Assembly (NCBI RefSeq): GCF_009739465.1
Contig: NZ_WHOM01000051.1
Coordinates: 1 to 64,000, forward strand
Length of the DNA stretch: 64,000 nucleotides
Source: Streptomyces apocyni
GTDB taxonomy: Bacteria; Actinomycetota; Actinomycetes; Streptomycetales; Streptomycetaceae
Direction: 5' to 3'
Under the pieces are notes generated by a model. It had not been told where the DNA came from, ran no database searches, and saw only the letters and a program-made list of their open reading frames with translations. This document shows positions 43,419-52,277 of the stretch, one piece after another; the first letter of the stretch is position 1; each line of letters begins with the position of its first letter. Position numbers and translations under genes: made by a program.

Positions 43419-44135
43419 ATGCTGCTCTTCGTCGACGTTGAGTCATTCGGGGGCCGCTCGGATCACGAACAACTCCGCACCCGGGAAGACCTGTACCGAG
43501 AACTGCGTGCCGCCTTCACAAGGGCGGTGTGGGACGCGTGCCCGCACGAGGACCGGGGAGACGGCGTATTGATCGTCATACCGCCGGAACTCCCCAAGCG
43601 GATGGTCCTGGGCGAGATCCTGCTGCGCCTCGACCGCGCACTGGGCGGGCGCCGACGCAGCGATCCGCTGCTGCGGCTCCGTGTCGCCGCCCACATCGGC
43701 CAGGTGCACCGCGATGCTCACGGCGTCGCGGGGACCGCCGTGAACCATGTCTTCCGGCTCTGTGACAGCGCCCCGCTGCGCCGGGCTCTCGACAGCGCCA
43801 GGAGCGACGTCGCGCTGCTGGTGTCGGACGCGGTCTACGACACCGTGGTACGAGGCGCCCAGCCCGCGATCGACGCCGAGTCGTTCTGCGAGGTCGAGGT
43901 GCTGGTCAAGGAGACCGAAGCGCGCGCATGGCTGAACGTACCGGGAGACCCGGCAACTGCTCCCGGCGTGGCACGGGAAGCAGCGGCTCGAAGCGACAGC
44001 GAGGGCGAGCGGCGCGCGGCGACGGCAGGGGTATCCGTCCACGCCGACGGCGACTTCTCGATGTCGCGCTCCATGATCGCGGGGCACGGCATCTCCGTGG
44101 CGCGCGGCGCTGGGAAATGGTGGCGGCGCCGCTGA
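43419..44135 (+). CDS. Nucleotide cyclase-like protein (238 aa)
   Basis: The N-terminal 180 residues resemble class III cyclase folds found in Streptomyces conflict loci: MLLFVDVESFGGRSDHEQL (first metal-type Asp), DLYRELRAAFTRAVWDACPH, EDRGDGVLIVIPPELPKR with GDG, RVAAHIGQVHRDAHGVAGTA and VNHVFRLCDSAPLRRAL. The tail has GVSVHADGDFSMSRSMIAGH and ends in a WWRRR cluster. The ATG at 43419 has only a weak ribosome site. Activity is not certain, but the neighbouring Crp/Fnr protein gives a plausible receptor for a cyclic nucleotide. Confidence 0.65.
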   Translation: MLLFVDVESFGGRSDHEQLRTREDLYRELRAAFTRAVWDACPHEDRGDGVLIVIPPELPKRMVLGEILLRLDRALGGRRRSDPLLRLRVAAHIGQVHRDAHGVAGTAVNHVFRLCDSAPLRRALDSARSDVALLVSDAVYDTVVRGAQPAIDAESFCEVEVLVKETEARAWLNVPGDPATAPGVAREAAARSDSEGERRAATAGVSVHADGDFSMSRSMIAGHGISVARGAGKWWRRR

Positions 44136-44240
44136 GTTCCGCCGCGCGGGCGGAGCACATCCGTTCCGCTCCGGCAGCACGCGCCGCGGTCTGGCAGAGC
44201 GGCTGGGGACGGTATCCACTCATGACGAAGGAGTTATGCG

Positions 44241-44603
44241 ATGGCACTATTACGTCGGTTGTCGCTCTGTGCCGGAGCGGGCTTCCTGATCTACTCGTTC
44301 GTGGACGGCTGCCTCATCGACAAGGAGCCGGCAACGAGGGCCGACGTCTGCCGGGGCTACGAGGAGCTGGGCAGCGAACTGCGGCAGTTCCGGGTCATCG
44401 ACAATGCGGTGTTCCGTAAGGCGGGTACGCTCGCCGACCTGGCCGACAGATATGAAGGACCGGAGGATCTCTCCGCGGACGCCGAGAAACTCGACGGGAT
44501 ATCCGACTCGCACACCACGACCAGCCTCGCACTGCGGAAGGCCAGCACGCGCATCGCCGACCTCTGTGGCGCACCTCTGCCCCTGGTCGGGCTTCTGCGC
44601 TGA
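44241..44603 (+). CDS. Small protein with N-terminal hydrophobic helix (120 aa)
   Basis: GAAGGAG lies about ten bases before the ATG. LRRLSLCAGAGFLIYSFVDG is a membrane anchor or signal; a Cys follows but the lipobox is not standard. The rest is helical and charged (LADLADRYEGPEDLSADAEK). It follows the cyclase-like gene on the same strand, probably as the last member of the module. No family recognised. Confidence 0.6.
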   Translation: MALLRRLSLCAGAGFLIYSFVDGCLIDKEPATRADVCRGYEELGSELRQFRVIDNAVFRKAGTLADLADRYEGPEDLSADAEKLDGISDSHTTTSLALRKASTRIADLCGAPLPLVGLLR

Positions 44604-44714
44604 CCTCCGACTCCAGGGCTCCCCTGGACGGGGGCGTATCGGAACGTATCTGCGGAGCCGCAGTCGACCGACGGCCTCCCGGGACGGGTACGGCCTGCGT
44701 CAGGGGAAGATGCC

Positions 44715-44816
44715 CTAGCCCGGTACCAGGATGCCATCCGGGTCGTAGCGGCGGCGGGCGGCATCCAGCCGGTCCCAGGCCGGACCGTAGTGGTCGCGCC
44801 AGTCGGCGGGCCGGAA
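44715..44816 (-). pseudogene. C-terminal remnant of a BBE-type FAD-linked oxidase
   Basis: FRPADWRDHYGPAWDRLDA and RRRYDPDGILVPG are the last 33 residues of a berberine-bridge-enzyme-like oxidoreductase. Nothing upstream fits the family, so only the tail remains. Confidence 0.65.
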
Positions 44817-45532
44817 CGGGACGGCGACTTCTTCGAGCTGGGCGGGGGCTCGGTGCTCTGTGTCCAAGTGGCCTACCGCGCCCGGCGCGCCGGGTGGTCC
44901 ATCGTGCCGAGGGACCTGTTCTCGCACCCGACCATCGAACGCCTGGCGGCGGTGGCCGTGCGTACCGCGGCCACCGCGGACGCACCCGTGTCCGGGCAGC
45001 CACCGGTGGCCGAGCCAGCTGCGCCCCACAGCGTGCGCCCGAAGCGGTCGTCCCCGGGAACACGGCGGCGACCGACACCACGGGCCCGGCCATCAGCGAC
45101 GAGTTCCTGACCGCCCGTCTCGCCGAGCTGGCGCGCACGCACCGGGTGCCGGGCGCGCAGCTCGCCGTGCGCTACTCGGGGCGGCTGACCGTCGTCGAGG
45201 CAGGTGAGCGGGTAGCCGGGAGCGGCCTGCCGATCACTGCGGACACCGCGTTTCCCATCGCCTCCTTGACCAAGCCGGTGACCGCGCTGGCCGTGCAACT
45301 GCTGCAGCCGACGGGCGCCTCGACCTCGATGCCCCGATCGGCACGTACCTGCCCGAGCTCTCCGCCGCGAGCCCGGTGGGCCGGCTGACCGCACGGCAGT
45401 CCCTCGCCCACACCGGAGGTGGTCGCCGCGATCGACGAGCGGGTGCCGAGCACGGACCGGCGCCAGCGGGTGGAACGGCACGACTCCGTTGCCCAATTCC
45501 GAGCGGTCGCCGGTCAGGCTGTGAGTATGTAG
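44808..45532 (+). pseudogene. Remnant: NRPS carrier (T) domain joined to a beta-lactamase-fold serine hydrolase
   Basis: First piece: DGDFFELGGGSVLCVQVAYR and RDLFSHPTIERLAAVAV are a peptidyl-carrier domain with the phosphopantetheine Ser in GGGSV. After a linker: LARTHRVPGAQLAVRYSGRL and TAFPIASLTKPVTALAVQLL, the SxxK motif of class C beta-lactamase-like hydrolases. The frame then changes: SPVGRLTARQSLAHTGG and later AIDERVPSTDRRQRV lie in other frames, needing two or more indels before the TAG at 45530. Enzyme motif 2 and the end of the domain are missing. Confidence 0.6.
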
Positions 45533-45958
45533 GCAAGGTGTTCGAGTCTGCTGGTCCGGGGTCTGCTGAGCGGGGTGGTGCTCCAGTAGTCGTCGTCGAG
45601 GCGGATGACGTTCAGGGCGGTGGCGGAGAAGAGGTGCTGGAGGCGGACCTTGGCCAGTCTTCGGTAGCAGGCGCGGCGGATTCCGGTCATGTCCAGGGCC
45701 TGGTTGATCGTGCTCTCGACCCCGGCGCGCAGTTCGTACTTGTCCCGCCAGGTCCGGGTCTTCTGCTCGGCGCGGGCGGCAGTCTGGATCTCGTGCAGCT
45801 CTTTCGGCCGCAGGGTGAGTATCCGACTGCCCCTCCGGGAGGAGGTGCAGTGCGTCCTTGACGGGCAGGCCCGGCAGTCGGTGGAGGCGAACTGGGCGAC
45901 GATGGCGGGCCTGCTGTGCTGGGTAACCGGATACGCTGATGGCGCTTTCTGAATCTCA
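45514..45958 (-). pseudogene. IS1182-family transposase, C-terminal fragment
   Basis: FASTDCRACPSRTHCTSS with a zinc-like Cys cluster, LTLRPKELHEIQTAARAEQK, KYELRAGVESTINQAL (Glu) and ATALNVIRLDDDYW are the C-terminal 150 residues of an IS1182-type transposase. The N-terminal 350 residues are absent; the junction is near 45958, just before the first CRISPR fragment. Confidence 0.75.
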
Positions 45959-46128
45959 ACGAGCGCCATCAGCCCGTCCTGATGGGCCACAACGCCACTC
46001 CCCCGGCGGCCAGGGCCAATCCGCTAGCGCACCGATCTCACCCGCCATGACCAAAATCAACCACGCAAACCAGTCTTGCGGACAGGCAAAACTGCGGGGG
46101 GCTCTGATAGCGTCCCAGCTCAGCAAGT

Positions 46129-46278
46129 CTCCGCCCCGCACGCGCAGGGATGACACCCAGGCGGCGGAACCAGGGCCCCTTTTCGCCCTCTCCGCCCCGC
46201 ACGCGCAGGGATGACACTCAGTTGCTGCCCAGCCACACATGAGCTCGGCGCTCCGCCCCGCACACGCAGGGACGATTG
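46129..46278 (+). CRISPR. Orphan CRISPR array 1: three repeats, two spacers
   Basis: Repeats at 46129-46156, 46190-46217 and 46251-46278. The first two are identical over 28 bases (core CTCCGCCCCGCACGCGCAGG followed by GATGACAC); the third is degenerate (ACACGCAGGGACGATTG), as expected at the leader-distal end. Both spacers are 33 bases, giving the 61-base period of type I-E arrays. No cas gene is in the window. Confidence 0.85.
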
Positions 46279-46412
46279 CCAACAATGGGCACGCAGTCCC
46301 ACGCAAGCTCACCGAGCGTACCGGCGGAGGCGCGCCGACCCTGCAGCACGGTGCCCGACCCCCACACCGGGCTGGAAGGCCCGCGGCCGCTCGTCCCGAG
46401 GTGCGGGTCCGT

Positions 46413-46619
46413 TCAAGCGACCAGGGCGGCGAGGGCCGCGTAGGCGGCGGTCACGGCGGCGGCGAGGGTGAGCACCGCAGTAAAGGCCACGGCGGCCCGG
46501 GTGAGGGCGGCAGGGTAGGTGGCGCCGTCCAGGCGGGCGAGCTTGCCTGCACCGGCCCCGGCCAGCAGCGCGACGATCACCACGAGCACGGTGACCAGCA
46601 GAACGACAACGAGATCCAC
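46413..46619 (-). CDS. Small two-helix membrane protein (68 aa)
   Basis: Almost entirely hydrophobic: VVVLLVTVLVVIVALLAGAG, a short loop with KLARLDGATYP, then AAVAFTAVLTLAAAVTAAYA. GTG 46619 has GGGAG seven bases upstream. Divergent from the NB-ARC/TPR gene at 46738. No family name, but such small hydrophobic proteins are common beside Streptomyces regulators. Confidence 0.65.
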   Translation of the reverse strand: MDLVVVLLVTVLVVIVALLAGAGAGKLARLDGATYPAALTRAAVAFTAVLTLAAAVTAAYAALAALVA

Positions 46620-46737
46620 GACAATCTCCCTGTGATGGCGGGGTGTTGACGTGATCTAAGCTCCCGGAATCAGTGTTCAGCGGGGTTCACCCGGACGAGA
46701 ATGGACACGGCCGAACACGTGACAACGCGGGGGAACG

Positions 46738-49392
46738 ATGCCTGAGACGCCAGAAGAGGGAGGTCCAGACGCCGGTGACTACGGGGTGTTCCGCCGGAGG
46801 CTGGCCGACCGGCTGGCCAACGCCCAGGCCTCCTCCGCGCTGTCGAGCAAGAAGCAGCTGGCCGATCTGGCCGGCATATCGCGCACGACTCTCCACTCGG
46901 CGCTCGACCCCGAGGGTCCGCTGCCCTTGGAGCACACCGTGGCCGCGCTGGCCCGCGAGCTGAGGCTACCCGTCGGCGAGCTCCTCACGCTGCGCCGTAC
47001 GGCAGCGAAGGCCTTCAGCACCCGGAACGCCTCCCGTGGCCCGACGGCATGCGTCGAGGACCCCGAAGCTGACCCCGAACCAGATGCCTTCGCGTCCCTT
47101 CGGGCCCTGGCGGCTCTGCCCCGGACCGCCGAGACGTTCGTCGGCCGCGAGGAGGAGGTGCGTACGCTTCTAGCGCCGCTCACCCCCTCTGCCAAGGACG
47201 AACGTCAGGCAGCACGGGTCCAGATGGTCGTCGGCATGGGCGGCGTGGGCAAGACCGAACTGGTCCTCCAGGTCGCAGGCCGGGCGCTGGCCGCACCCGG
47301 CTGGTGTCCCGGTGGCGTGCTGTATGCCGACCTGAACGGCTACGACCCGGTGGCTGCGCAGCAGGCCGTCGCCACCGATGTCCTGGACACCTTTCTCAGG
47401 GCCTTGGGCGTCGTCGGTGAGGCCGTTCCCCCTGGCGTCGCAGCACGATCCGCCCTTCTGCGTATGCTCCTGGCGCAACGGACCGCGGGCGGGCTGCGGA
47501 CCCTGCTGGTTCTCGACAACGCCAGCAACGAGTCGCAGGTCCGGCCGCTGCTGCCGGGTGATGGAGCCACCCCCGTCCTGGTGACCTCACGCACCACTTT
47601 GGCCATCGGCGCCCGTGTACACGAGCTCGGCTCCCTGACAGCCGCCGCCTCACTCGAGCTGCTCCGGGCAACACTGCGCCAGGCATGTGGGGACGAGGAC
47701 ACCCGGGTCGATGACGAGATCGACGCGGCCCGCGCGATGACCGAGCTGTGCGGTGGGCTGCCGCTGGCGCTTCACATCGTCTCGGGGCTGCTCGTCGACA
47801 CCGCGCGTCGCCCGCTTTCTGCTCTGGCCGCGGCCCTACAGGACGCACGGACCAGGCTCGAACGGTTGAGCCATGCGGACCAGACCGTCACCGCCGCCTT
47901 CGAACTCTCCTACCGCGCGCTCACCGCGGAGCAGGCGAAGCTGTTCCGGTTGCTGTCGCTCAATCCCGGCCCGGAGCTCTCCACCGCAGCGGCCATGAGC
48001 CTGTTGGACGCCACCGACGCCCACGATGCGGAGCGCGCCCTGCAGGATCTGGTGCGGGCGCACCTTGCGGAGCCTTCCACGGTGTGGGGCCGCTGGCGCA
48101 TGCACGATCTGCTGCGACTGCACGCTGAGGAGCACGGGATCGCGTGTGCGGCCGCGGACGGGAGGGATGCCGCCCGCGAGCGCCTGCTAGGCCACTACCT
48201 GCGCACGACCCGCGCCGCCGTCGCCCAGTTGCCCCAGCAGCTCGTCCCTCCGACCGCGGGCTTCGCGGACCGACGGCAGGCGATGGCCTGGCTGGAGACG
48301 GAAAGGGCGAATCTGGTCGCGGCGTCACTCAGCGCGCCGCAGGACAGTGCGGCGTACGGATACCTGGCCTTGGCTCTGGGCGCTTTCTTCGATCGGGGGC
48401 GTCACTACGACGACTGGATCACGACGGGCACGCAGGCAGCGTCAGCGTTCCGCGCCTGCGGCGCGGTACTCCAAGAGGCCCAGGCCCTCAATTTCACCGG
48501 CCTCGCCCTACGTCAGGCGGGCGACGTCTCTCAGGCAGTGGCAAACCATGAGCGCGCTCTGGAACTGTTCAGGCAGGCGGACGACCTGCACGGTCAGGCG
48601 CAGGCGCTCAACAACCTCGGGCTGTGCCACCAGCAGTCGCACCAGGCCTCCCTGGCGCTACGTGAGCACCGGGAGGCGGCCGGCATGTACAAGGAAACGG
48701 GCGACATTCGCGGCCGGGCTCAAGCCCTCAACAACCTGGGGCTCGCCCAATGTCGCATCCGCGAGTTCCACCAGGCGCTCGCGACGTACGAGCGAGCCCG
48801 GACACTGTTCGCCGAAGCAGGCGACCGGTACGGCGACGCCCAGGTACTCAACAATGCGGGTTCGTGCCATCGGGAGATGCGGGAGCCGGCGAAGGCGGTC
48901 GTCGCGCATCGGGCCGCAGCCGCACTCTACGGCGAGCTCGGAGACGTCCACGCTGAGGCAGGTTCCTGGCTCAACGCAGGGCTCACCCTCAACACCAGCA
49001 GGCGGCCGGACGAGGCACGGCCAGCGCTGGAGCGCGCCCGCGACTGCTACAGCGACGTGGGCGACGCACCGGGCACTGCAAACGCGCTGAACGGTCTGGG
49101 GGCGGCCCTCTTGGCCCAGGGACAGGCACAGGAGGCACTGCAGGCCCATGCTTCGGCACTGACCGTCTTCATGGACCTGGGGGACCAGGCCGGCCAGGCG
49201 ACGACACTGAGCCTGCGGGGCCTGGCGCAGAAGAACGGGGAGGATCGGGCAGGGATGCTGGATTCCTTCAGGGCAGCTGCCGACCTTTTCCACCAGCTCG
49301 GGGACCAGGCCGGAGAGGCAGCTGCCCGTGCCGAACTGTCCCTGGACCGCATGCGGTGGGCGACGGACTTCGGCGGCTTCGAAGGCGCGTGA
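46738..49392 (+). CDS. NB-ARC/TPR STAND protein with N-terminal HTH (884 aa)
   Basis: Residues 15-90 form an XRE-like HTH (SKKQLADLAGISRTTLHSAL). Residues 130-480 are a NB-ARC ATPase: Walker A VVGMGGVGKTELVL (164-177), Walker B RTLLVLDNAS, TPVLVTSRTT, and CGGLPLALHIVSG, then a winged helix ending WRMHDLLRLHAEEH. Residues 560-870 contain about seven TPRs (AQALNNLGLCHQQSHQASLA, AQALNNLGLAQCRIREFHQA). Family members regulate transcription or act as STAND switches in defence. No SARP domain is present. GTG/ATG alternatives were not needed; ATG follows GGGGGAACG. Confidence 0.85.
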   Translation: MPETPEEGGPDAGDYGVFRRRLADRLANAQASSALSSKKQLADLAGISRTTLHSALDPEGPLPLEHTVAALARELRLPVGELLTLRRTAAKAFSTRNASRGPTACVEDPEADPEPDAFASLRALAALPRTAETFVGREEEVRTLLAPLTPSAKDERQAARVQMVVGMGGVGKTELVLQVAGRALAAPGWCPGGVLYADLNGYDPVAAQQAVATDVLDTFLRALGVVGEAVPPGVAARSALLRMLLAQRTAGGLRTLLVLDNASNESQVRPLLPGDGATPVLVTSRTTLAIGARVHELGSLTAAASLELLRATLRQACGDEDTRVDDEIDAARAMTELCGGLPLALHIVSGLLVDTARRPLSALAAALQDARTRLERLSHADQTVTAAFELSYRALTAEQAKLFRLLSLNPGPELSTAAAMSLLDATDAHDAERALQDLVRAHLAEPSTVWGRWRMHDLLRLHAEEHGIACAAADGRDAARERLLGHYLRTTRAAVAQLPQQLVPPTAGFADRRQAMAWLETERANLVAASLSAPQDSAAYGYLALALGAFFDRGRHYDDWITTGTQAASAFRACGAVLQEAQALNFTGLALRQAGDVSQAVANHERALELFRQADDLHGQAQALNNLGLCHQQSHQASLALREHREAAGMYKETGDIRGRAQALNNLGLAQCRIREFHQALATYERARTLFAEAGDRYGDAQVLNNAGSCHREMREPAKAVVAHRAAAALYGELGDVHAEAGSWLNAGLTLNTSRRPDEARPALERARDCYSDVGDAPGTANALNGLGAALLAQGQAQEALQAHASALTVFMDLGDQAGQATTLSLRGLAQKNGEDRAGMLDSFRAAADLFHQLGDQAGEAAARAELSLDRMRWATDFGGFEGA

Positions 49393-49459
49393 ACCGTAGC
49401 CCCCCACCAAGGCTGTGCCCCTGCCGGACATATCGAGGGGCGGGCGAGGAACTCAAGGA

Positions 49460-49942
49460 CTACGTCACTGCACTGGTCCAGGCGCCTGATCGCCTATCTC
49501 GCACACCGAACACCACGTGCATCGAGTACGGGTCTACCTCCACCGGTACCGGCGAGATACGGCCCGCCCCGGCCACGCGATCCTCGCCCAGCCGCTCCCA
49601 CGCGCCACGCTCACGCTGTTGGAAGCCCGGCACCAGCTTGCCCAGCTCCCGCAAGCCCGCCAGTGACACCGTCAGCGACCGCGACTGCTCCTCGCCCACA
49701 CCCAGGCCTTCGCCGATCACCGCACGCTGCGACGAGCTCAAGATCCTGTCCCACAGCACCGCTGCATCCGCCGCGTCATCCAGCATCCGGAACAGCAGCG
49801 GATACGACGTCCAAGTCGCTGACTCAAACTCCGCCCACGCCCCGAGGTCGATACCGCGCATCCTCAACCACCCCCACCCACAGTCCCCTTCAGCCGCATT
49901 CGCGCTTACCTGCACCAATCGATCACGTAACGACCAGTACAC
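49460..49942 (-). CDS. Hypothetical protein (160 aa)
   Basis: Reads as a coherent soluble protein: SLRDRLVQVSANAAEG, WDRILSSSQRAVIGEGLGVG, LRELGKLVPGFQQRERGAWE. No domain is recognised. The start overlaps DNA only 34 bases from CRISPR array 2, with no clear ribosome site. It could be a decayed gene. Confidence 0.45.
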   Translation of the reverse strand: MYWSLRDRLVQVSANAAEGDCGWGWLRMRGIDLGAWAEFESATWTSYPLLFRMLDDAADAAVLWDRILSSSQRAVIGEGLGVGEEQSRSLTVSLAGLRELGKLVPGFQQRERGAWERLGEDRVAGAGRISPVPVEVDPYSMHVVFGVRDRRSGAWTSAVT

Positions 49943-49975
49943 TAGACTTACTTCACGTCACCGATGACGCACACG

Positions 49976-50188
49976 GCCCACCCCGCACACGCTGGGATGA
50001 TTCGACCGAGCCGCGTCCGCCGGATCAGGAGGCGTACTCCGCCCAGCACAGGCAGGGATGACTCCTGCTCACCCGGGAGCCGCAGGTTCTGCCCGTATAC
50101 TCCGCCCCGCACGCGCAGGGATGACTCACGGCGGCATCAGGCCTGTGGTCTCAGTGGCATCTCCGCCCCGCACGCGCAGGGTTGACTC
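49976..50188 (+). CRISPR. Orphan CRISPR array 2: four repeats, three spacers
   Basis: Repeats at 49976-50003 (degenerate), 50037-50064 (two internal changes), 50100-50127 and 50161-50188. Spacers are 33, 35 and 33 bases. The consensus is the same as array 1 (CCCCGCACGCGCAGGGATGA). The last repeat has GTTGAC for GATGAC. An IS5-family element begins 27 bases later at 50215 and may have cut off the rest of the array. Confidence 0.85.
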
Positions 50189-50281
50189 AGCGCAGAAGAG
50201 GCAGACCGGCATCGAAGTGCTGTCCCGTAAATGATCTTCGGGTTGCCTCGGGCATGGTTGGCCGCTGTGCGGCCCGCTCGC

Positions 50282-51047
50282 TTATCCGGCGAGGGCGAGG
50301 CTGTGCATCCGGGCGAGCCGAGCATGGCGTGATGGACGCCGTCGCCTTTGAGGCGGCAGTCGCGGAGGATCTTCCATGTCTTCATGCGGGCGAAGGCGTG
50401 CTCGACGCGGGCTCGGACCTGCTCGTGGGACTTGTTGTGTTCCTCTTTCCAGTCCGGGAGTCCGGCCTGGCCGCGCTCGCGGCGGTGCGGGATGACGAGT
50501 CCGGTGCCCGGGTAGCCGCCGTCGGCGATCGTCATAGTCTTGCCGACGACGGCCTTGGCGCCGGACTCCTCCCATGCCTTGCAGTCGTTGCGGTTCCCGG
50601 CGAGCGGCCGGCCGACCACGACGACCAGGCGGGTGTCGGCGTCGATGACGACCTGGTGGTTGGTGGAGTACCGGTAGTTCTTCGACCGCTCGGCAATGGT
50701 GTGGTCGCGGGTGGGGACCAGGGTGCCGTCCACGATGAGCACGGTGTCCCTGGCGAACCTCTTGCGGGGCTGAAGCGCGAGCATCGGCCCGAGGTGGTCA
50801 ATGATGCGGTCCGCCGCCGACTTGGACACCCCGAACAGCGGGGCGAGTTGCCGCATGGTCAGGTTCGTGCGCCAGTAGGCCACAGCAGGGCCCGGTCCTC
50901 CAGAGAAGGGCGCCACGGCCGGCCCTTGCGGGCGGCGTCCGCACCCTGGCGCCGCAGAACGGTCACCAGCTTCCCGAACTGCCTCGCGCTCAGCCCGCTG
51001 AACGGGGCTATCCAGGACGGCTCCGACGCCGTGATCACACCAGCCAC
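50282..51047 (-). pseudogene. IS5-family (DDE_Tnp_4) transposase with two frameshifts
   Basis: MAGVITASEPSWIAPFSGLS and VTVLRRQGADAARKGRPWRP begin the protein. After EDRALL the frame changes (one G lost near 50885) and continues AYWRTNLTMRQLAPLFGVSK, DTVLIVDGTLVPTRDHTIAE, the DDE Asp in KTMTIADGGYPGTGLVIP, and ARVEHAFARMKTWKILRD with Glu. A second lost base near 50333 precedes IARMHSLALAG and the TAA at 50282-50284. Full length would be about 255 aa. All catalytic residues survive, so the breaks are recent or artefactual. Confidence 0.75.
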
Positions 51048-51147
51048 GGCGAGATCGTCTCATCTTGATCATGCTGCGGGGCACGCCAGCCTCTGACGGG
51101 ACACATCTCGGTCGCCCGGACGGATTCGGCATGAGAGCCTCACGCCC

Positions 51148-51561
51148 GTGGCTACTGAAACCGAGGTGGGAGAGCTGTTGCACCAGCGCGGCTGGCGGAC
51201 GACATTCACGGTCACCCAAAGGGTGAACGCGTGGGCTGCCCTGGTGAGCGTCATCGAGCGCGGCTACGGCGACGACATCTACGAGTACACCAACGACCTC
51301 TACTGCCGAAACTGGCTGCACGAAGCGTGGCTCCTGCTGGACGAACACGTCGTCCAGCTCTGGACCCCGCGGATCAAAGCCCTGGACGCCCAATACAAGG
51401 CCGCGACCATCGACGACGACGGCCAAGCACTCGATCAGTTCCACAGGCTGCCCGGCCCCGACCTGTGGTGGTGGCGGCGCCACCCCCGCATCCTCACCGG
51501 AGACCTCGGGCGTTCGCTTCGCTCGGCCGGCGCCATCGGCGCCGATCCGGACACGGCATGA
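51148..51561 (+). CDS. Passenger protein inside the IS5-family element (137 aa)
   Basis: VGELLHQRGWRTTFTVTQRV, GDDIYEYTNDLYCRNWLHEA, WLLLDEHVVQLWTPRIKALD and GPDLWWWRRHPRILTGDLGR show a compact acidic, Trp-rich protein. It lies between the terminal repeats, divergent from the transposase, with a GTG start at 51148. The reading frame is intact although the transposase is broken. Function unknown; it might regulate the transposase or be an immunity-type cargo. Confidence 0.65.
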   Translation: MATETEVGELLHQRGWRTTFTVTQRVNAWAALVSVIERGYGDDIYEYTNDLYCRNWLHEAWLLLDEHVVQLWTPRIKALDAQYKAATIDDDGQALDQFHRLPGPDLWWWRRHPRILTGDLGRSLRSAGAIGADPDTA

Positions 51562-51614
51562 CCCTCAGCCTCGTGGGATTACGAGACAGCACTTAGCCGA
51601 ATTCCGCCCAGCTG

Positions 51615-51826
51615 GAAGAACCTGCAGGTCAAGTAGGGTTAACTATCGGCATTCTCACTTCAATGTCCTGCAGTTTCCCATCTGACGTCACATCAACTTC
51701 TCACCGGCTGCCGCCCTTGATTCTGCCGAGGATCAGCAAATGAGCACGTGACAAGGGCTGCAGCAACAGCGGAACATATGACGTCGAGCTGAGAACTTCG
51801 CCGGACATCAAAGTGAGACTCAGCAA
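51615..51826. repeat. MITE-like element, copy 1
   Basis: 212 bp, about 85 percent identical by eye to 56102-56314. Internal terminal-type repeats TCTCACTTCAATGTCC (51653-51668) and GGACATCAAAGTGAGA (51803-51818) are inverted and match at 14 of 16 positions. No coding frame. It ends inside a methyltransferase fragment. Confidence 0.65.
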
Positions 51827-51844
51827 CCGTGTTGGCGATCCGTG

Positions 51845-52030
51845 AGCGCGCCAGGTCGCGCTGGCGTGGGGAAAGCGTCAACGTGGTCACCTCGGCGCTG
51901 CGCAGTCCCGCCCGGACGGCCAGCGCGCCCCAGCGGGTCCCGATCTCCAGCATCCGTGTCCGCGGACCGACCCCGGCCGGGTCGAGGACACGGTCGATGT
52001 TCGAGGTCCCGCTGTGCGGCGGCATGCTCG
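51845..52030 (-). pseudogene. Fragment of a cyclopropane-fatty-acid-synthase-like methyltransferase
   Basis: NIDRVLDPAGVGPRTRMLEI, then GTRWGALAVRAGLRSAEVTT and LSPRQRDLARSRIA are the SAM-binding motif I region of a CFA-synthase-type enzyme. About 60 residues survive; the rest is removed at the boundary with the MITE-like repeat. Confidence 0.65.
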
Positions 52031-52277
52031 GTGATCACCCTCAAAGGCTGCCCCGCCCTGTCACTGCCTGCGGCGTTGTCGCACGATCGAGGGGCGGTCT
52101 CCGTGAGACCGCCCCCACACGACCGAAGCCCGGCTACACTCCCGCCACCCAGCGAAAGACCAGGTCAGACAGCGAAATCCTGCTGGAGTACTAGCAGTCC
52201 TCCGGCCCGCCGAGCAGAACTCGGCAGGCCGGATTCACCAACGGTGTCGTCGTGGTGTCGGGGGCCACTTGGGTGGG

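Larger units (their letters stand above)
50215..51594. mobile_element. IS5-family insertion sequence with passenger gene (1380 bp)
   Basis: Terminal inverted repeats AAGTGCTGTCCCGTAA (50215-50230) and TTACGAGACAGCACTT (51579-51594) match at 15 of 16 positions. Between them are a minus-strand transposase (frameshifted) and a + strand gene of 137 aa. No clear target-site duplication was seen. Confidence 0.75.
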
